The notes: a model not told the origin generated them from the sequence alone. Shown: positions 20,540-33,057, counted from the first letter of the stretch. The stretch is 64,000 bases of DNA from Typhlomys cinereus (GCA_023101885.1 JALPQD010000207.1:1493844-1557843); one strand, 5' to 3'. Numbers and translations: made by a program.

Positions 20540-21130
20540 ACACATGAAGCTGCAGCTCAAAGTTATTCCTTGCCTTTCCAGCTTGATTGACACTGGGGGT
20601 CTCTTTACTGTAGCTGTGGAAGCCACACTATCTGGCTTACAAACTTCTGGAGAATCTCAGGAGTTGGACACCCATTTCCCATAGGTGCACAGGGATGATA
20701 GACATTTATACCTTTGGGTCCAACAAGTACGTTGGGTCTTGAGATCCAAAGGCCTGTCCTCATGCTTGTCTGGCCAGCGCTTTACCATACCGAATTGACT
20801 CTCCAGTTCTTTACAGACATCTTCACTGCAGTTTTGCATTGCTAATCTGAGGTTTTATGTAATAAGTGTGAGGCTGGCTTCCAGTGCTCGCTGATGATTA
20901 GTTGCAGAGTGAGACAGACCAGAAGGTACCGTGTTGTATTCTCTTAACAGACCCCACAAGTCACCCAGTCTTTTCCTATTTGAGTGCCATCTGACCATCA
21001 AACAAGAACACCTTGTGTTCACCTGCCATTTATCTAAGGACCAGCTTGTGGGAACCATCAGTGGAAGCAGATTTCTCAGCATCTTCTGGCCAGAGCTTCT
21101 GCTCTGTCCCAGATTCAGACAGGAATTATA
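20540..21130 (-). other. Unassigned; possible old processed pseudogene
   Basis: On the minus strand two frames (21082-20855 and 20839-20657) lie end to end. A third reading between 21060 and 20960 gives a protein-like stretch (GEHKVFLFDG) with stops. I could not name a parent gene. It may equally be non-coding sequence with chance openings. Confidence 0.2.
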
Positions 21131-21350
21131 ATCACGGTTCTGTCCACAGGGAGTGTCAACTTTACATTTGCTTTAAATACATACTGGTATAGCTCTTAGC
21201 ATTGAGTTTGTTCTAAAAAAATTCGTCTTATATTTATTTCTGTTTTATAAAAGCAATATAGATTTATTATAGAAAATTTAAAACATTAACATTTAAATAA
21301 ATTAAACCTACCCCTTTTGTCACAGTTCATTGCTAACATTTTATTTTTTG
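21131..21350. other. AT-rich unassigned sequence
   Basis: Nothing recognised. Confidence 0.4.
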
Positions 21351-21369
21351 CATCCCTAATTTCTTTTGT

Positions 21370-21624
21370 GTGTGTGTGAGAAAGAGAGAGAGAGAGAAAA
21401 TGAAAGAGAGAGCACTGTTTTTCCCTGTGGAGGCCCAAGAGTGACTTTGGGAATCATCCTAGATTGTTTCTACTTTCTTTCTGCTTTGCTCTGAATTTCC
21501 CAGGCTTCACCTACCAGGACCAGAAGTGCAGGTCGAAGTGTTATTACATGGCTCCTGGGATCCCTACTCAGGGTTTTCTGCCTGTGAGTCAGAGTCTTAA
21601 TTCCTGAGCCATCTCTCCGGCCTC
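21370..21624 (-). repeat. B2-superfamily SINE, old form, reverse
   Basis: The reverse body (GGAATCATCCTAGATTGTTT, ACCAGGACCAGAAGTGCAGG) ends GAGCCATCTCTCCGGCC. The tail carries GT then GA repeats. TSD CATCCCTAATTYTTTTG at about 21351-21368 and 21626-21642. Confidence 0.9.
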
Positions 21625-22084
21625 TCATCCCTAATTCTTTTGTTAAATATGTTACAGATACACGGGCTAATTAGTATGCATATGCTAACATATGTGTCCT
21701 CGGTCTTCACTTTAGTTTTGCTGGGCAAGTTTTGTCTAGTTTATGTTTGGACAGCAGTCCTTTGCCCTCAGGATACCTATGGAGTTGTCTTTGTTTCTCT
21801 CTGTTGTATATTAACTGGACTTGGGGTGGGTGAGTCTTGTCAGCACAGGACCTTTGGTCACATTTCATTTATCCAGCAAATGCTCAAGCTGGGGGAAGTC
21901 CATCGCTTTTCCACTTGTGACCAGAATATCTTGGTGCATCTGTCTTCATTTTAATTAATCCTTTTGTGCAAGACAGGATAGTAATTCCATTGTGTATCAG
22001 AAACTATGGGCCTCTGAAAACAGTTTGACCTGACCAGAGGATGTTCCAATAAGCATGCCGTGTAAGAGGTTATAAGGCCCCCCA

Positions 22085-22575
22085 AAATTGGTGTTTTTTT
22101 GTTTGTTTATTTTTTTATTTTTTCCACTCATACAAAGTTGATCAGTAGCTCATTCCCCTTCCTCCCTCCTCTCGTCCCTTCTCTTTCCTCTTTCTTTCCC
22201 CCTTCCCTCCCCTTCTCCCAGTCTCCACCCCCTATTCCTGGAGCATCCTTTAGTGTGTCTGTGAAACTTCCCTCTGGGTCCTCCTCTCTGATGAGGTGTA
22301 AGGACTCAGTGGCATTGCCTAGAGCTCTTTCTTGTGTTCCCCTTTAGTATAGGAACACTACTGTGGCTGTTAATCCCTTGCTTCTAAGGATCGTAGTGCC
22401 TGTGATCCATGCTAGACTTTGAGGGTTCAATGATATGTTGGTCATTGTGCAGGTCATGCAAAGTCCTATTTTGATTACTTCGGCCCTAATTTGTACAGAG
22501 TATATTGCATATTGTTGCTCCTCCCCGTCTTTAGGCTCTTATAATCTTACCACCCCCTCTTCTGCAAATTTCCCT
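22085..22575 (-). mobile_element. L1 3' UTR, reverse
   Basis: Same family as 33270-33914: T-rich start, CTCATACAAAGTTGATCAGT, polypyrimidine tract at 22157-22240, then GAGGTGTAAGGACTCAGTGG and AATTTCCCTGAA. More diverged than the 33-kb copy. Confidence 0.75.
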
Positions 22576-22579
22576 GAAA

Positions 22580-23945
22580 AAAATCATTTTCAGAGAATTT
22601 GAGACCACATTGTCAAGCGTTCACAGCCATATTTATGCAAACTAACAATGCTGTCTCTAGGATTCCTATTAGAATCTTGCGACAGGTAGCCTGCGTTCAA
22701 GGAGTTGCTAATCAGGAGAGAAAATGAGTCACATCTGCTTTCCCCCTTCGTTGCTTTTTTCTCTCTCCCTTTTCCCTCCCTTCCTTTTATCAATGGTAGA
22801 GCTTCTTTCCTTCCTTCAGGGAACATCTGCCCTGGATTTCAACCTCCAGCAGCACAAAGACATTTAAACAGATCCTGCAATGGAGACCAGACCTGCAACA
22901 TCTATTTTGTGATTTTCATTTCCAGAAGCTGTGAGTACAGGTCAGGTATTCGTCAGCGACAGTGAGAGAGAGATAAGTACCATTCCTGAGCTTCGCCTAT
23001 CTTGGTGGAATTTGGGTCAATTATGAAATGAGAATCCAGAAAAGTCTATCTTGTGACTCAGTTCCTTTGAATGATGGGCTGGCTGGCTGTGACGTCATCA
23101 CCAGCTCCCTGTTTCCTATCAGTCTGGTCACCTGTGGTGGGCATTGTGTACTCTCCGAGTTGACTTAAAACAGGAAGGTTTTATTTAAACTTTGCTTTCT
23201 GGTTTCAGGCTTGTTTATTTGGCTAGGGAACCTTGACACACAGCTTCTTTGACTTCAGAGGAAGATGCTTCCAAACAAACCTGAGGAATGACAGTGTTTT
23301 CTAAATTTGTAGATTTTAGAAGTAATTTTAGAAGGTTCTGAGACATGAAGTAATATGAGCAAACTATTAGCCAGTCATAATGTTGAACTGGTTAAATGTG
23401 CCCAGCGTACATTATTATCTTTCCCACTTCGACATGTTCTCTTGGTTTGTCTTCATCATCGCATTTCCATTTAGCATAATTCCCATTGTGTAGTCATGGA
23501 CCAAGCAATGACATGCAGATTTGAACTCAGGTCAACTTGACTGCAAATATGCACCGAAACTGTAAGGTGCGTACAGTGGTGGTTAACCTCTATCTCTCAT
23601 CCAATTAAAAGTAAGGCTCCTGTACCACTCCATATAAGTTTTATAAAGCAGCATGAAGGCTTCTTTATGGTATTTTCCGTCTCAATTCAGGAGATTTGTA
23701 GACACAAAAATACAAAACAAGTGGGTTTTTTTTTTTCTGTGTGAGGAGTAAATAGTTTCCTAACTAAACAATTCTAAAATGCTACAGGAAAATTTCATAT
23801 CATACTCAAATTCTGATGAAATTATTAGCAGATGGGACTTAAATTTCAACATGATTTGAAATATATGTAAATAGATCCTAGCATCACACATTTCAAGAGA
23901 ACAAAATTCTTTAGAGATGCCAAAATCATTTGAAAATGGGATTAT
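22580..23945. other. Unassigned sequence
   Basis: No gene, SINE or LTR recognised. Small frames at 22590-22965 have no family resemblance. It is one of the longest stretches here without a recognisable repeat. Confidence 0.4.
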
Positions 23946-23949
23946 AGGG

Positions 23950-23974
23950 ATTATTATTATTATTATTATTATTT
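23950..23974. repeat. (ATT)n simple repeat
   Basis: Seven or eight ATT units directly before a reverse SINE, in the position of its A-rich tail. Confidence 0.9.
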
Positions 23975-24215
23975 AATGCATGCCTGTGTCAGAGGGACCT
24001 GTGTGTCCCTGTGGAGGTCCAAAGGTGACTTCGGGAATCATCCTGGATTGCTTCTATCTTCTTCTTGCTTTGTTCTGAGGTTTCCCAGGCTCTGCCCACC
24101 AGAACCAGAAGTGCAGGCCACCACCATTTCTGCCTGGCATTTTTCCTTGGGACCTGGGATTGGAACTTCTGCTTGTGAGACAGAGTCTTAACCCCCTGCG
24201 CCATCTCTCCTGCCA
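23975..24215 (-). repeat. B2-superfamily SINE, old form, reverse
   Basis: GGAATCATCCTGGATTGCTT, CCAGAACCAGAAGTGCAGGC, then GAGACAGAGTCTTAACCCCC and GCCATCTCTCCTGCC. The CA tract typical of the family is almost absent here. Confidence 0.88.
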
Positions 24216-24282
24216 GTTTTTTGTTTGTTTGTTGTTTGTTTGTTTTTACCAACGCAATAAACAAGTCATACATTTGACAAAA

Positions 24283-24412
24283 TTAAACATCTGTCTGGAT
24301 GGCTGAACTTGGTTTCTCAGGCCTGGAACCCCAGCACCGAGAAGGTTGAGGCAGGAGGATCGCAGTGAATTCAAGCCAGCCTGGGCAGCAGAGTGAGATC
24401 CCGTCTCAAAAA
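24283..24412 (+). repeat. B1-like (7SL-derived) SINE
   Basis: GGCCTGGAACCCCAGCACCG, TTGAGGCAGGAGGATCGC, then CCAGCCTGGGCAGCAGAGTG and AGATCCCGTCTCAAAAA is an almost canonical B1/Alu-type consensus order. Confidence 0.85.
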
Positions 24413-24595
24413 GAGCAGGGCTGTCCCGACAGCTCAGCAGGCAAAGGCGCCTGTACATGAACACAGTGATCTGAGTCCGATCCTTGGAGTCCAGATGGTG
24501 GAGCAAGAAACTCAACTCTACCATAGACATGCGCACACCAGCTCTCTTTCCCTTTTCTCTCTGCCTCTCTTTCCCTCTCAAAAAAAAAAAAAAAG
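24413..24595 (+). repeat. B3-like SINE
   Basis: It reads GACAGCTCAGCAGGCAAAGG, TGATCTGAGTCCGATCC and CAGATGGTGGAGCAAG, then a CT-rich stretch and a final A run. This is the B3 layout. It follows the B1-like element directly. Confidence 0.65.
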
Positions 24596-24597
24596 AA

Positions 24598-24690
24598 AAT
24601 CCAACTGTGTATAGTAGTGTTTGCCAATAATTCCAGAACTCTGGGGGCTGAGGTAGGATGATCACAAGTTTGTGAGTAGCTCGGGCTACG
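24598..24690 (+). repeat. B1-like SINE fragment
   Basis: GTTTGCCAATAATTCCAGAA then GCTGAGGTAGGATGATCACA, the 5' part of a B1 monomer, truncated. Confidence 0.65.
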
Positions 24691-24731
24691 TATTGTTTCC
24701 AATAACCACCCTCTCCAAAATTACACATCCA

Positions 24732-24975
24732 TCCTTTTGTATGTGAATGAGTGCATGTTTATGTGTGTGGGTGTGGTTCATGCACGTGTGTGGACGCATG
24801 CACCCATGTGTGTTTGCAGAGGCCAGAGGATGATACCAGGTGTCCTGCTCTGTCATTCTCTGCAGTAGTCCCTCGACACAGGTTCTCTCAGAAGCTGGAG
24901 CTAGGCTAGCAGCGAACCCTAGTGAGTCCCCTGTATCCACCCCCCCAGAGCTCTCTGTTACAGAGACACACGACG
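24732..24975 (-). repeat. B4/RSINE1-like SINE, reverse
   Basis: A TG-rich start leads to TTTGCAGAGGCCAGAGGATG, then CAGGTTCTCTCAGAAGCTGG and AGCTAGGCTAGCAGCGAACC, which is reverse B4/RSINE1. Confidence 0.7.
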
Positions 24976-24999
24976 TGGCTTTTTCCTCTCTCATTTTTA

Positions 25000-25345
25000 A
25001 TGCGTGCGTATGTGTGCTGTGCATGTATCTGAGTATGCATGATTGCATGGCTGTGGGCACACGTGAGTGCACGTCTGTGCACATGCATGTAGAGGTCTGA
25101 AGTCACCACGAGGAATAACTTTGATTGCTCTTCTGCCTCACTCCTTGAGTCTAGGTCTCTAATCTAATCCGGAGCTTGCCAGCTTGCCCTAGGGGTCCCT
25201 GGTCTCCAGCTTCCAAAGCCAGAATTACAGCTGGCTGTCATGACCACTGTCATTTATGATTTAATGTGGAATGAGGGTTCTGGGGAGTTACACTCAGCTC
25301 TTTGTGCTTATGCAGCACCCCCTCTTACCTGTTGAATCATTCCCC
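25000..25345 (-). repeat. B4/RSINE1-like SINE, reverse
   Basis: TGTGCACATGCATGTAGAGG TCTGAAGTC, then CCTTGAGTCTAGGTCTCT, GAGCTTGCCAGCTTGCCCTA and AGCCAGAATTACAGCTGGC, a second reverse copy after the one at 24732. Confidence 0.65.
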
Positions 25346-26890
25346 CAAACCCTAAGCATCAACTTGTAATAAAATTTTTTATAAAAGATCAGGTGCAGAT
25401 TAATATTCTTCACTTGGCAATACCATGTTTATTTCAAAGTGCATACCCATATCACATTTAAGAAATAAATGCAGGAACACCAATTTTATCATGAAAAATA
25501 AATGGAAAAGGCAGTATAAACACAGTTCTTAAGATGGCAGTTGAGTCTATAAGATTTGCTCAGTGGTTGGCACATGATAGAAATGCAATTATTTGTTGAA
25601 TGAATTAATGACAAACTAAAATAAGAGGGACAGATTTTAGAATAGAGAAAAATTAGGTTTTTTTTACATGTAGGTAATATAGCTTTATTCCACAAAAATC
25701 CACTAAATAGTGATTATAAGTAATAGGAAAATAGTTTCAAAATTAATATATACAAACCATTTGCACAGCATGGTAGGTGTTATCTGTTTTTTGAGGATTA
25801 TGTAAAAGTTTAGTAGAGAAAAGAAAGAATGGGACTCTTGGATATGAATTCCATGAGGGGCAAGAGAGACAGAAAAGAACTCATGGACCCCAAAATAGAA
25901 TCTTCGAGGGGCAAGGAGTCTGTGAGGGGCATGGGAGCCTGAAAAAAAACTCACAGACATGAAGTCTTTGAGGGGCCAGTAAGCTGAGAAAGGAACTCAT
26001 GAATACACGAGGAACAAGGGAGTCCAAATTATCTCTTTCAGACTAGCCACAAACAAACAACAACAGCAAGAAGTGTGTGTGCTTCACAGAAAAATAGCTT
26101 TAAGACTCTGCTGAATGTATTAAACTACATGTCATTCATTTCCAGCAATTGCTACATTAGCTGACACATGAATAACATGCTAATGAAAATGTCAATAGAA
26201 AATTTCAAAACCACCCAACTGATTAAAAAAATGGATAACAGTTTATGTACAAAGAATTTTGAAACAGTGAAAGGTTAGTGAAATTTTGAAAGAGCAATTT
26301 GGCAATACTTGTAAGTTTAAATTGCCTCAGTAATTTCCCTTTTAAAAATTTATCTTCCAAATAATTCAGTGCAAAAAGTTGAATAAGTGTATAGCTACTC
26401 ATGAAGAGAGAGCCCACAAGAGCTTTCCCGTCATCTGCACTATATGTGGTCTAGAGTGTTGGTCAAATCTGAGTTTCTAAAGTATAATCTGTCCTTATGG
26501 TCTATCCAATTTTAAATGTGTGCCACTACATACTGGGATGATAATGTTGTACAATTTTAAATGGTAGCAGTTTCTGTGTGCAATAGGCTGAAATATTTTG
26601 ATGAACTGCTTAATTTTTTGGATTTTATCTTTTAAGTTGTATAATTTATTTTCTTGCAAAATAAAAATGTAATATAAAAGCTTCCACCTTAAAAAAAAAG
26701 AAAGTTTATTTGTGTTTGTTTGGTTTTACATTGGTTGGTAAATTGCTTGATCTATTACAACTGCCACTTATTAGATTTCAATGAAAAAGTTGTGAAATTC
26801 TTATTTTATACACATATATACACACAGCACTTTATCTATTTCTAAGTATTCTTCTTAAATATCAACTTACTTATTAATTGTTTAAATATC
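25346..26890. other. Mostly unassigned AT-rich sequence
   Basis: It contains the degenerate GAGGGGC repeat listed separately at 25855-26025. Otherwise no gene or repeat family was recognised. Several short minus-strand frames have no domain. Confidence 0.4.
25855..26025. repeat. Degenerate internal repeat with GAGGGGC units
   Basis: GAGGGG(C) recurs at 25855, 25906, 25924 and 25970, with GAGGAAC at 26009. Three units are followed by a RAAAGGAACTCATG-like block (AGAAAAGAACTCATGGAC, GAAAAAAAACTCACAGACAT, AGAAAGGAACTCATGAATA). Spacing is irregular (51, 18, 46, 39). Confidence 0.6.
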
Positions 26891-26896
26891 ATCTTC

Positions 26897-27065
26897 AGCC
26901 CAGAGAAATAGCTCAGGAGTAAGACGCCTGCTCTCACAAACCTGTCAACCTGAATTTGACCTCTAGAATCCCACGTGATAAGAGAGGACTGACTTCCAAA
27001 AGTTGTCTTCCGACCATTTCATGTATGTACATCCCCCTCTTCCCACACCTTTTAAAATAAAACAC
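26897..27065 (+). repeat. B3-like SINE
   Basis: CAGCCCAGAGAAATAGCTCA, CCTGAATTTGACCTCTAG, then GAGAGGACTGACTTCCAAAA and GTTGTCTTCCGACC match the B3 layout. It ends in AAAATAAAA. Confidence 0.7.
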
Positions 27066-27069
27066 ATCT

Positions 27070-28020
27070 TACATGGGAGCTATTTTACTTTTGAGAACAC
27101 TTATTTTTCCTTTTGAGGTGTGTTGGAGCTCAGGTCTCCTTAGAGAGCAGAGCCTGAGGCAAGAAAAAGGTGCTGACACTTTATGTAGAAGATGCAGTTC
27201 CAAAGATGGAAGGGTGGGCAATAGGAGAAAGAAACTAGCAAATGGTATAAGGGTCGCTGGTTCCTACTGTTCCTAGCTGCCTACCGCTTCACAAGTCAGA
27301 AACTCAGCAGGAGGGTAGCTGTAGGATTTCTTTGCAGCTCCCGCGGGTTTGAGTAGTTGCTTGGACAGGCGCCCCATCTTTCCTCACTTTCTGAGAATTT
27401 CTGAAGCAGAGAGACTTTACTTCCTGGCTGTTCCTGACTTCTCCGTTCTCACTGATCAAGGTTTACCACAGCAAGGTTTTCCCCACACTTCCGGACTGTG
27501 TAACCTGCCAGCGGCTTCTTAGGAAGTCAAATCCTGTACCCTTGAGTGGATTGAGTGGAGTGCTTCTAGTTGCAAGGTGGAATCTCAACCCGAGAAAGGA
27601 ACACAGAGGGGACCGAAGGCTGCGAGCAGCCCTCAGGCTCTGGGTTCAGTGTAGACGAGTGCATTGTGGTGTTTGTATCTCTCTTGACAACCGTCTCAGT
27701 ATTGGCTTTAGAGCCAAAGGGCTTTGAGAAATAGTGGCTTGGTGGAGAAATCGGAGGAGAGGCCAGGTGGAAAGGCGCATTCATTCAGCGGTTGTCTGTG
27801 TCGGAGCAGGCAGCCCAGTCCTGCAGGCTCTGGGCTGGCGCCGAGTCCCTGTGCACAGGAGATGCTGTGTGTTGTGCAGAGCCGTGAGTGCGCACGGTTG
27901 CTGCTTGCAGCCCTTTCCCAACAGCGTGAAATTAGAACTGATCGGCTTAGATAAAGTCTGGAAGCCAAAGAAGAAAATTCTCCCCAATGACTAAAGCAGA
28001 ATGAGGCATCGGGAACATAT
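27070..28020. other. Unique sequence, GC- and CpG-richer than surroundings
   Basis: No repeat was recognised in about 950 bp. It contains more CpG dinucleotides than the flanks, mainly at 27335-27385 and 27590-27950. Frames at 27542-27784 and 27724-27994 have no recognisable domain. It could be an undescribed exon or regulatory patch, or simply old unique sequence. Confidence 0.35.
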
Positions 28021-28028
28021 TCAATTGC

Positions 28029-28029
<1 letters not shown>

Positions 28030-28061
<32 letters not shown>

Positions 28062-28184
28062 TGTTTGTGTATGTATGTATTTTTGTGTGTGTTTGTTTGT
28101 GTGTGTATATGTGTGTGTTTGTGTGGGTGTGTTTGTGTGTATATATGTGTGTGTCTGTGTATGTGTGTGTTTGTGTGCATGTGC

Positions 28185-28235
<51 letters not shown>

Positions 28236-28450
28236 TGTGTATAGAACCAAGAGTGACTTCAGGCATCAGTCCTGGATTACTTCTATCTCCTTTCTGCTTT
28301 GTTCTGGCATTTCCCAGGCTCTGCCGGCCAGGACCAGAAGTGCAGACCACCACCTTTTCCCCATGGCTTTTTTACACGGGATCCAGGATCCGAACTCAGG
28401 TTTTTCTGCTTGCAGAGCAGAGTTTTAACATTGAGTCCTCTCTCCAGTCC
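28030..28450 (-). repeat. B2-superfamily SINE, old form, reverse, with long compound (GT)n
   Basis: A roughly 215-bp imperfect GT tract (28030-28243) precedes the reverse body (TCCTGGATTACTTCTATCTC, GGCCAGGACCAGAAGTGCAG, GAGTCCTCTCTCCAGTCC). The overlapping Cys/Val and Thr/His frames here are products of the dinucleotide tract. Confidence 0.88.
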
Positions 28451-29170
28451 AAAGTTTATTCATTTTTATCCTCTTCCCTTCATGGGGGTCTCACTAGAAA
28501 CAGCCTCTAGCTCACCCTCTTACCCAGAATTCCTCTTCACTATCCGTTAAAAACAAAACCATTTTGAGTTTGTCTCCTTTACAATGTTTAATTCTATTTG
28601 TTTCATTTCCACAATAGTATATGTGCTCAGTAAAACAACTCAAATGGTAGAGAGGTATGTAAGGAAAAAGTGAAGTTTCCCCAATCTGTATCACCCTATT
28701 TCTCTTCAGAGTTTTCACGACAACAAAATCTTTTACCAGGTTTTTCTGGACCCTTAGAAAAGTTTTTAAAGTATATATCAACATATATTATATATCATAT
28801 ATATCATACATTTTATTTCACAATAGACTATCAAAGATTGTATAATTTATTCTCCTTCACTTTTTAAAAAAATAAACTTTATCCCAACAAAAGAAATACT
28901 GGAAACCTCTGGAACTCACAAGAGGAATGAAAATATCCTGGAAGGGGGCAGAGACAAAGATGTGTAACACAGAAGAGCCAGCAGAACCCTCCTCCCCTTT
29001 TTGCCCTCCCTCTCTCAGTTCCTGCTGACAGGACGGACTCAGAAGACAGGTCTAAAACACTGTTTCCTCTTGGCTGAATGGCACTGGGGAAACGGCCTTC
29101 AGGAATATGCTGTTCAGTAGGAAGACTCTGCTTTCCCGAATCCTCGAGCACTGTCAAACCAGCAGATGCG
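28451..29170. other. Unassigned sequence
   Basis: TA-rich at 28780-28810. No gene or repeat recognised. The 123-residue minus frame at 28879-29250 shows no domain. Confidence 0.4.
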
Positions 29171-29562
29171 TAGACCACCGCAATGAAAGTCATGGGGCAC
29201 ACAAAGCAGCACGACTCCTCCAAAAGATCCCAGAGCTTCAACCGCTTCAACTACTCAACTCGGCTATTAAAACAGGAAAATTCAACACGAGGATTTCAAA
29301 AGAACTTTGGTTTTAAAAAAAGAAGAAGAGCAATCAATGAACTGAAAGACGATACAAATGAGCAGCTGAATTCAAGCCCGGCTCAGAGGAAAGTCAGCAC
29401 TGCAGAGGAAAATGTCAGCACAATGGACAAGATAAGTCATCGATATGAATGAAAACATCAGCACTGGAGAAGAGAAGTTGAATAGGGAAGCCAAGAGTTT
29501 ATAAAAGATAGCTAAATAGAAAGGTTGGAAATGAAAGTTCAATGAATCAAACAAAAACGCAG

Positions 29563-29859
29563 GGCTGGAAGCTGGCTTAGCCCGTTAAAATGCTTACCAT
29601 GCATGAGGACCTGAATTGGATGCCTAGCTCCCATGCATATAGGCTCGGTGTTAGGAAATGCTCCTGTAATCCCAGAGCTGGGGGGGGGGGGCGGACAGGA
29701 GGATTTCTGAGGCCTGCTGGCCAGTCTTCCTAAATTGTCATGCTCCAGATTCAGGAAGGGACCCTGCTTCAAAAAAGTAAGATGGCGAACAACTGAGGAC
29801 TGACATCTGATGTCAACTTCTAGCCTCTATGGCCTCTATGTACACATGTGTACACATAT

Positions 29860-29905
<46 letters not shown>
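29563..29905 (+). repeat. RSINE1/B4-like SINE inside the old L1
   Basis: GCTTACCATGCATGAGGACC TGAATTGGATGC, GCTCCTGTAATCCCAGAGCT, a G run at 29680-29690, GGCCTGCTGGCCAGTC, GACCCTGCTTCAAAAAAGTA, then GACATCTGATGTCAACTTCT AGCCTC and a CA tract. This is the B4/RSINE1 order, nearly full length. Confidence 0.85.
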
Positions 29906-29908
<3 letters not shown>

Positions 29909-32900
29909 GAATCATGTCCAAGCACAATAAAGAGTATTAAGTTTAGAAGACAACATTGATGAAGCACTATATTCAATAAGGAAGCAAAGAATAAATGAAA
30001 CATAACTACAACATCCAAGAATTCTGGGATAGAATCAGAACACTTAATTTAAGAATCTTATAGAATGTAAGAGCTAAGATAAACACTGAAGGCATAAACT
30101 GAATAAATTTAATGAAATTATGCCAGAAAAATTTCCTAAAATCTTGACAAAGAAATAGACATTTGAATATGAGGGATTTATAACCTCAAATAAATGACCA
30201 GAAGAGAACCTCTACATGGTGTCCAGATATCAAAAATCCAGAGCAAATAATGTAAGAAGCTGAAAGGTAGTGCCAATTCATCTACAAAGGCAGAGACTTC
30301 GAAATAATATCAAATCTCTCATTAGCAACCCTTGAAACCAGGAAAATATCAAATGAAACATTTCAACCTCTAAAAGTAAGTAACTGCCAAACAAGAGTGC
30401 TAACATACAGTAATCCTGTCTTTTAAAACTGGCAAGAGAAATAAGGATATTTCAGGATATTTGCAAACTAAAGTGGTTCATGATCAGCAAGCCACTACTG
30501 ATCAAGATACTTGAGGGATAGTGTATATATATACAGGGAAGGAGAAAGACAGCCTCGATCACAAGAAAGAACACATTTCATGATAGGAAAAGCTAAGCCA
30601 AAGAGTGCAGGAAAGGAATTTGTTATGTCTAACATGATCAACTGGAAAATTACTAATACCAATAAGGGAAAAAATAAAGAATATATAACTATCTAATCAA
30701 TCAGAAAAGCAACCAATGAGATTATAGGAATGAGTAAGCAGCTTTCAGTAATAATCCTAAATGCAATGGCCTCAACTCACCAGTAACGAGAAGCAGACTA
30801 GCTGATTGATCACTTCTAAAATCTAGGTCCAGTTTTCTGTTGTCCACAAGAAACACAGCTAACTGGTAGAGACTCCCGTAGACTGAGAGTCAAAGGATGG
30901 AAAACTACCGAGTGAAAAGAAAACAACCTGTTGTAGCTATTCTGATATCAGATAAAGTTGACTTCAAATAAAAATTAATCAGAAGAGGTAGAGAAGGGCA
31001 CAACATATTAATAAAGAGAAAATTTATCAAGAACACATAACAATTGTAAATGTAAATACACCAAATGGTGTGTTACCAATTTAACAAAAAAAATGCTACT
31101 GAACATATAAGATCAGATAGGACCTCATATGATAGTAGTGGGTGATCTTAATACCCTATTATTGGTTAAAGTATAATATAAATCAAATGGAATTAATCTA
31201 TAGAACATTTTGTCCTGCAGATACGGAATACCTAATTTTCTCAGCAGCCTATGTACCCTCTAAAAACTAGACCACATTTTAGGTGACAAATCAAGTCTCA
31301 CCAAATAAAAATGAATCAAAATAATCGCTTGCATGTTATCACATTGTATCAGTAGCAGGAAAAACTACTAAAATTACTCAAATATATTGAGACTGAACAG
31401 TATACTCTCAAATGACCAATGTGTCATTAACAAGGGATTCAGATTGAAAAGTTTCTAAAGTCAAATTAAAATGGAAACATAACCTTACCAGAATATTTGA
31501 AATACAGTTAAGCAACTCCAAGAGAAATATTTACAGCTACAACTCACCATTAGGTCCTAGAAAACAAAGAGAATCCAAATCCCAAACAGAAGATCTTAAT
31601 AATTAGTGAAGATGTGGGAAGAAATTAAAGATATAGGAACTAATAGAACAATACACAGAATTGATTAAAAACAAAAAGTTGGTTCTTTGAAAAAAATAAG
31701 ATTGACAAGTTGGAAACTATAAATTAATAAAATTACAGATTAAAAAAAAGAATGGACACTACAGATTTCAAGGAAATTCAGGGAATCACTAGCGACTACT
31801 TTGAAAACTTATATTCCCCAAACTGGAAAATATAGAAGGAATGGATGAGTTCCTATACACATATGACCAAAATTAAATCAAGAAGCATCAAAAACTTACA
31901 CGGATTCATAATAATCAATAGAACTGAAGCAATAATAAAAAGGATCCCAACACGAAAAGCCTGGGATCAAAGGGATTTACTACCAAATTCTGCCAAACCT
32001 TTAAGGAAGTGCTATCCCTAATGCTCCTTGAGCTGCTCCATACAATAAAAAGGATTAGTAACAAACTTGTTCTGCAAAGCCAGAATAACTAGATAAAGAT
32101 ACAACAAAGAAAGGAAGCTAGACCAAGTTCTGTGATGGACATAGATATGAAAATTCTGAATAAAACTCAAGAGTATATTAAGAAGATAAAAAATCATGAC
32201 CAAGCTGGTTCATTCCAGTGATGTAAGATTTGTTTGACATTTGCAAATCAATAACTATAATTCAGTGCATAAATGGGTCTACAGGTAGGAGCCACGTGAC
32301 TATCTCAACTGAGTCAGTAAAGTCCTTAGACAAGATAAACAAAAACCAGGAACAGAAGAAATCTATCTCAACCTGACTATATTTGACAAACCTATAGCCA
32401 CCAATATTCTAAATGGAGAAAAAATGAGAGTATTTTCTTACTCAATATTGTGTTCAAAATCTTGATTGGAAAAGAGAAGAAAAAGAAATAAAAGGGATAC
32501 AAAATATAATATCATGGGAAGAAGTAAATTATCCCAATGTGCCAGAAATGATTCCATATCTAAAAGACCTTAAAGATTCCATGAGAAAACTCTCAGACTT
32601 AATCAGCTGCTTCTCAAACATTTTCTCTATACCAATAATGAAGTTGATGATAAAGAAATCAGGAAAATTCTGTTAACAACTTCAAACAACAACAAAAACA
32701 ATCTAGGAATTTAGTGATAATATAAAGGCAAGAAGCAGGTGAAACACCTGCACAATGAAAACTTTAAGACACCGAGGAAAGAAATTGAATAGAGACAGAA
32801 GGTCTTTCTATACTCATGTACAGTGGCTGTTCTCTAATGAACAGATTTACATTTACAGATTCAATGCAATCTCATTTAAATTGCAATGACATTCTTCATG

Positions 32901-33057
32901 GATCTAGGAAAAAAATCCTAAAATTATTATAGAAGCAAGAAAAGCCCCAAATAGTTAATGCAACCCTTAGTAGAAAGAATACTATTGGAAATATCACATA
33001 TCTTATTAAAAGTTATATTACAGAGCCATAATGCATAAACAACATGGTACTGGCATA

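Noticed and set aside
28001..28510. 169- and 180-residue frames rich in Cys/Val or Thr/His
   Set aside because: They come from the compound GT/CA tract at the end of a SINE. Other frames of this kind at the CA tracts of the window were dismissed for the same reason.
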